From JBOGJI01 sp050747865 (GTDB lineage Bacteria > Acidobacteriota > Thermoanaerobaculia > Multivoradales > JAHEKO01), in NCBI GenBank assembly GCA_050747865.1, contig JBOGJI010000031.1:1-7605 (forward strand): a stretch of 7,605 nt of DNA. Direction: 5' to 3'. The notes under the pieces were generated by a model that saw only the letters and a list, made by a program, of their open reading frames with translations, searched no databases and had not been told where the DNA came from. The position numbers were made by a program, and so were the translations under genes. How positions within the stretch are numbered: position 1 is the stretch's first letter; each line of letters opens with the position of its first letter. Positions 7,193 to 7,605 of the stretch are shown one piece after another.

Positions 7193-7605
7193 CTTTCAGA
7201 CCTCGCCGTGGTGGCCGGCCCGTCGCTCCGCGCCGGACCGCGGGGACCTTGCTCCCGGGGCCTCGTGCGAGCGCTCGGCCGGCCGGCCATCAAGGCGTCG
7301 ATCCGCTCGTCCAGCCAGGCGAACAGGGCCGGCTCGGGCTCCGCGCGCACGGCGAGCCTGGCCAGCGGGAAGTCGAGGCGGCCGTACAGCTTGACGAAGT
7401 CCTTGGCGGTGGTCAGCACCCAGGCGGCCCCCGCCTCCCGCGCCGTCTGCTCGATGCGGCGCAGGCTGGGCTCCGGGTAGTGGTGATGGTCGCCGAACAG
7501 CAGCTCGCGGCGCACTTCCAGCCCGTGGGCGCGGGCGGCGTCCAGGAAGCGGTGCGGGCGCGCGATGCCGGCGACGGCCACCACGGCGGCGCCCGCCGGC
7601 AGGAA
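7189..7605 (-). CDS. lpxK: Tetraacyldisaccharide 4'-kinase (LpxK), C-terminal part, cut by window edge
   Basis: The gene enters from the right edge; its last 138 codons are visible. LpxK phosphorylates the lipid A disaccharide at the 4' position at the inner membrane, using ATP. The visible part has VVAVAGIARPHRFLDAAR (a conserved block of the family), then LLFGDHHHYPEP with the DHHxY signature, and AWVLTTAKDFVKL, which matches the TEKDxVKL end motif except for Ala in place of Glu. The final 35 or so residues are a low-complexity R/P/G/T-rich tail. The N-terminal P-loop kinase half lies outside. The TGA overlaps the TTG start of the acyltransferase gene, indicating a lipid A operon in which the 4'-kinase precedes the late acyltransferase. 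Confidence 0.88.
   Translation of the reverse strand, partial: FLPAGAAVVAVAGIARPHRFLDAARAHGLEVRRELLFGDHHHYPEPSLRRIEQTAREAGAAWVLTTAKDFVKLYGRLDFPLARLAVRAEPEPALFAWLDERIDALMAGRPSARTRPREQGPRGPARSDGPATTARSES

Noticed and set aside
6335..7480. Long + strand open frame (381 codons) opposite the acyltransferase and lpxK
   Set aside because: The - strand carries the HX4E, WLWMHERWK and DHHxY motifs; the + frame has no recognisable motif and is a high-GC shadow.

Overview
This is a GC-rich window from a Gram-negative-type (LPS-making) bacterium. The evidence for an outer membrane is a lipid A gene pair at the right edge: an lpxK 3' part coupled to an lpxL/htrB-type acyltransferase. High GC, a biotin carboxylase and a biotin carrier encoded by separate adjacent genes, and many small toxin-antitoxin-type remnants would fit an Acidobacteriota or deltaproteobacterial/myxobacterial lineage. 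That placement is inference; no rRNA or other taxonomic marker is present.

Left block (1-3213, + strand). A non-coding, hairpin-rich stretch (1-174) precedes a predicted operon. It encodes a multi-pass flippase-like membrane protein of the lysylphosphatidylglycerol synthase TM/UPF0104 family, then a biotin carboxylase, then a biotin carboxyl carrier protein with an intact biotinylation motif. The last two genes overlap by one base and together supply the carboxylating half of an acyl-CoA carboxylase. No carboxyltransferase gene lies in the window.

Middle block (3214-5506). This part looks accessory, with less extreme GC and small or broken genes. On the - strand are a mazF/pemK-type toxin pseudogene, whose internal deletion removes the catalytic-loop region and shifts the frame, and a short upstream ORF overlapping its original GTG start. 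Next come two tightly spaced small genes of unknown function, the first product basic and the second acidic. An ArsR-family regulator and an SRPBCC/AHSA1 protein follow as an ATGA-overlapping pair. On the + strand is the C-terminal half of a VapC-like PIN toxin lacking its N-terminus.

Right block (5506-7605). A perfect 17-bp inverted repeat with a 4-nt loop lies just before an FkbM-family methyltransferase on the + strand. Convergent to it is the lpxK-lpxL pair on the - strand, joined by a TTGA stop/start overlap. Overall, two conserved operons (acyl-CoA carboxylase and lipid A assembly) flank a patch of decayed toxin modules, orphan small genes and a probable mobile hairpin element. I did not find a clearly new multi-gene system. 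The two-gene cassette of unknowns and the hairpin are the best candidates for follow-up.
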